Assembly: GCA_005799205.1 (NCBI GenBank)
Contig: SYHM01000181.1
Location: 1 to 58,654 of the forward strand
Origin: Planctomycetia bacterium
GTDB taxonomy: Bacteria > Planctomycetota > Phycisphaerae > Phycisphaerales > SM1A02
Direction of reading: 5' to 3'
Length of the DNA stretch: 58,654 bases
Under the pieces are notes generated by a model. It saw nothing but the letters and a program-made list of their open reading frames with translations, was not told the DNA's origin and did not search any database. The stretch's first letter is position 1; the number at the start of each line of letters is the position of its first letter. The position numbers and the translations under genes are program-made. This document shows, piece after piece, positions 58,293-58,654 of the stretch.

Positions 58293-58654
58293 GTGCTGAG
58301 TGTGTCACGGAGATTTGTTTCTGCCGTCGAATTGACCAGGCTTTCGATGGCATTTGGAGCGATCACCGACCTGTGGCTCATCGTCATTCTCTCGCGGAGC
58401 CACAGCGAGTACCACTACATGCCGGTCGCGTCGATGCCTTTGTGGCAGGCCCTTCTCTGCTCGGCCGTGACGGCTGTGGGGCTCTTTTCATTCGCGGCAG
58501 CGCTGAACGACATCCTTGATGCAAAACACGATCGAATCTTCAGCCCATTGCGGCCTGTCGCCGCGGGGACGATCGGTTCGGCGCAGGCGTTCCTCGTTGC
58601 TCTCGCATCGCTGTTGCTCGCGCTCGCTGGCGTGGTTGCGTTTGGTCCAGACGC
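58293..58654 (+). CDS. UbiA-family prenyltransferase (3' end outside window)
   Basis: The frame from GTG 58293 is open to the window end (120 codons). Translation gives hydrophobic segments (LSMAFGAITDLWLIVILS, ALLCSAVTAVGLFSFAAA) and then the prenyl-diphosphate motif AALNDILDAKHDRIF (NDxxDxxxD, about 68-82) followed by SPLRPVAAGTIG. This is the standard first motif of UbiA-type aromatic prenyltransferases. It is distinct from menA at 8224, so it may be the heme, chlorophyll-like or another lipid prenyltransferase. TAGCCT 6 bases before the GTG supports the start; an ATG at 58347 is also in frame. Confidence 0.8.
   Translation, partial: MLSVSRRFVSAVELTRLSMAFGAITDLWLIVILSRSHSEYHYMPVASMPLWQALLCSAVTAVGLFSFAAALNDILDAKHDRIFSPLRPVAAGTIGSAQAFLVALASLLLALAGVVAFGPD

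Noticed and set aside
1..58654. CRISPR arrays, IS elements, rRNA genes, riboswitches
   Set aside because: No regularly spaced repeats, transposase-like frames, rRNA sequence or recognisable riboswitch core was seen on reading both strands.

Overview
The window looks like chromosomal DNA from a planctomycete, most likely class Phycisphaerae (inference). The base composition is GC-rich. Clues are two prepilin-type pseudopilins, one ending in the planctomycete H-x9-DG signature, a DUF1080 (3-keto-disaccharide hydrolase-like) protein, a soluble PQQ-type sugar dehydrogenase, a Tat-exported Gfo/Idh/MocA oxidoreductase and a full menaquinone cluster. No plasmid, prophage, IS or CRISPR sequence was seen. 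Genes are densely packed on both strands, many with 1-4 base overlaps, and no stretch over 300 bases lacks a gene.

Layout. 1-4961 (+): the end of a chemosensory operon, with a CheA-type hybrid kinase (5' end outside the window), CheB, a response regulator with a PP2C/SpoIIE phosphatase output, and a DUF72 protein. 5002-6748: two secreted proteins of unknown function, one Cys-rich. 6789-14193: menaquinone genes, menI (+) facing menF-menD-menHB-menA-menC (-), all four junctions overlapping by 4 bases, with MenH and MenB fused. 14339-17490 (+): rnd, a CoaBC-like flavoprotein with altered catalytic motifs, and a metallophosphoesterase. 17526-24972: two lipoproteins, MarC, SulP, a Gfo/Idh oxidoreductase, purE-purK, and an orphan DNA methyltransferase whose end overlaps purK. 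24990-31430: Xer recombinase, tRNA-Lys, an SNF2 helicase coupled to a separate SWIM zinc-finger protein, and cysE. 31427-40577: a Gly-rich EF-hand protein, PQQ dehydrogenase, DUF1080 protein, RNase HI-like protein, FHA-GAF-HD-GYP protein, a pseudopilin and a CapD/FlaA1-type nucleotide-sugar dehydratase. 40678-43632: tRNA-Leu, a class III CoA-transferase and three small unknown genes. 43655-51607 (-): folC-leuS-DUF2314-like-DUF2007-PilZ-Bax inhibitor. 51635-58265: a LOG-family protein facing ribH-nusB-ftsY-pseudopilin-membrane protein-hrpB. 58293-58654: start of a UbiA-family prenyltransferase.

The most striking signal is not a gene. About 20 genes that begin a transcription unit carry a -10-like hexamer (mostly TAnnnT) only 6-9 bases before the start codon, with no Shine-Dalgarno sequence. 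This implies widespread leaderless mRNA. In two divergent pairs (folC/LOG and ribH/UbiA) the opposing -10 hexamers share one central TA. Genes that do have a leader (5086, 43354) or sit inside an operon (44464) have clear Shine-Dalgarno sequences. Several start codons below were chosen with this pattern in mind.

All calls come from reading the sequence; no database or structure search was run.
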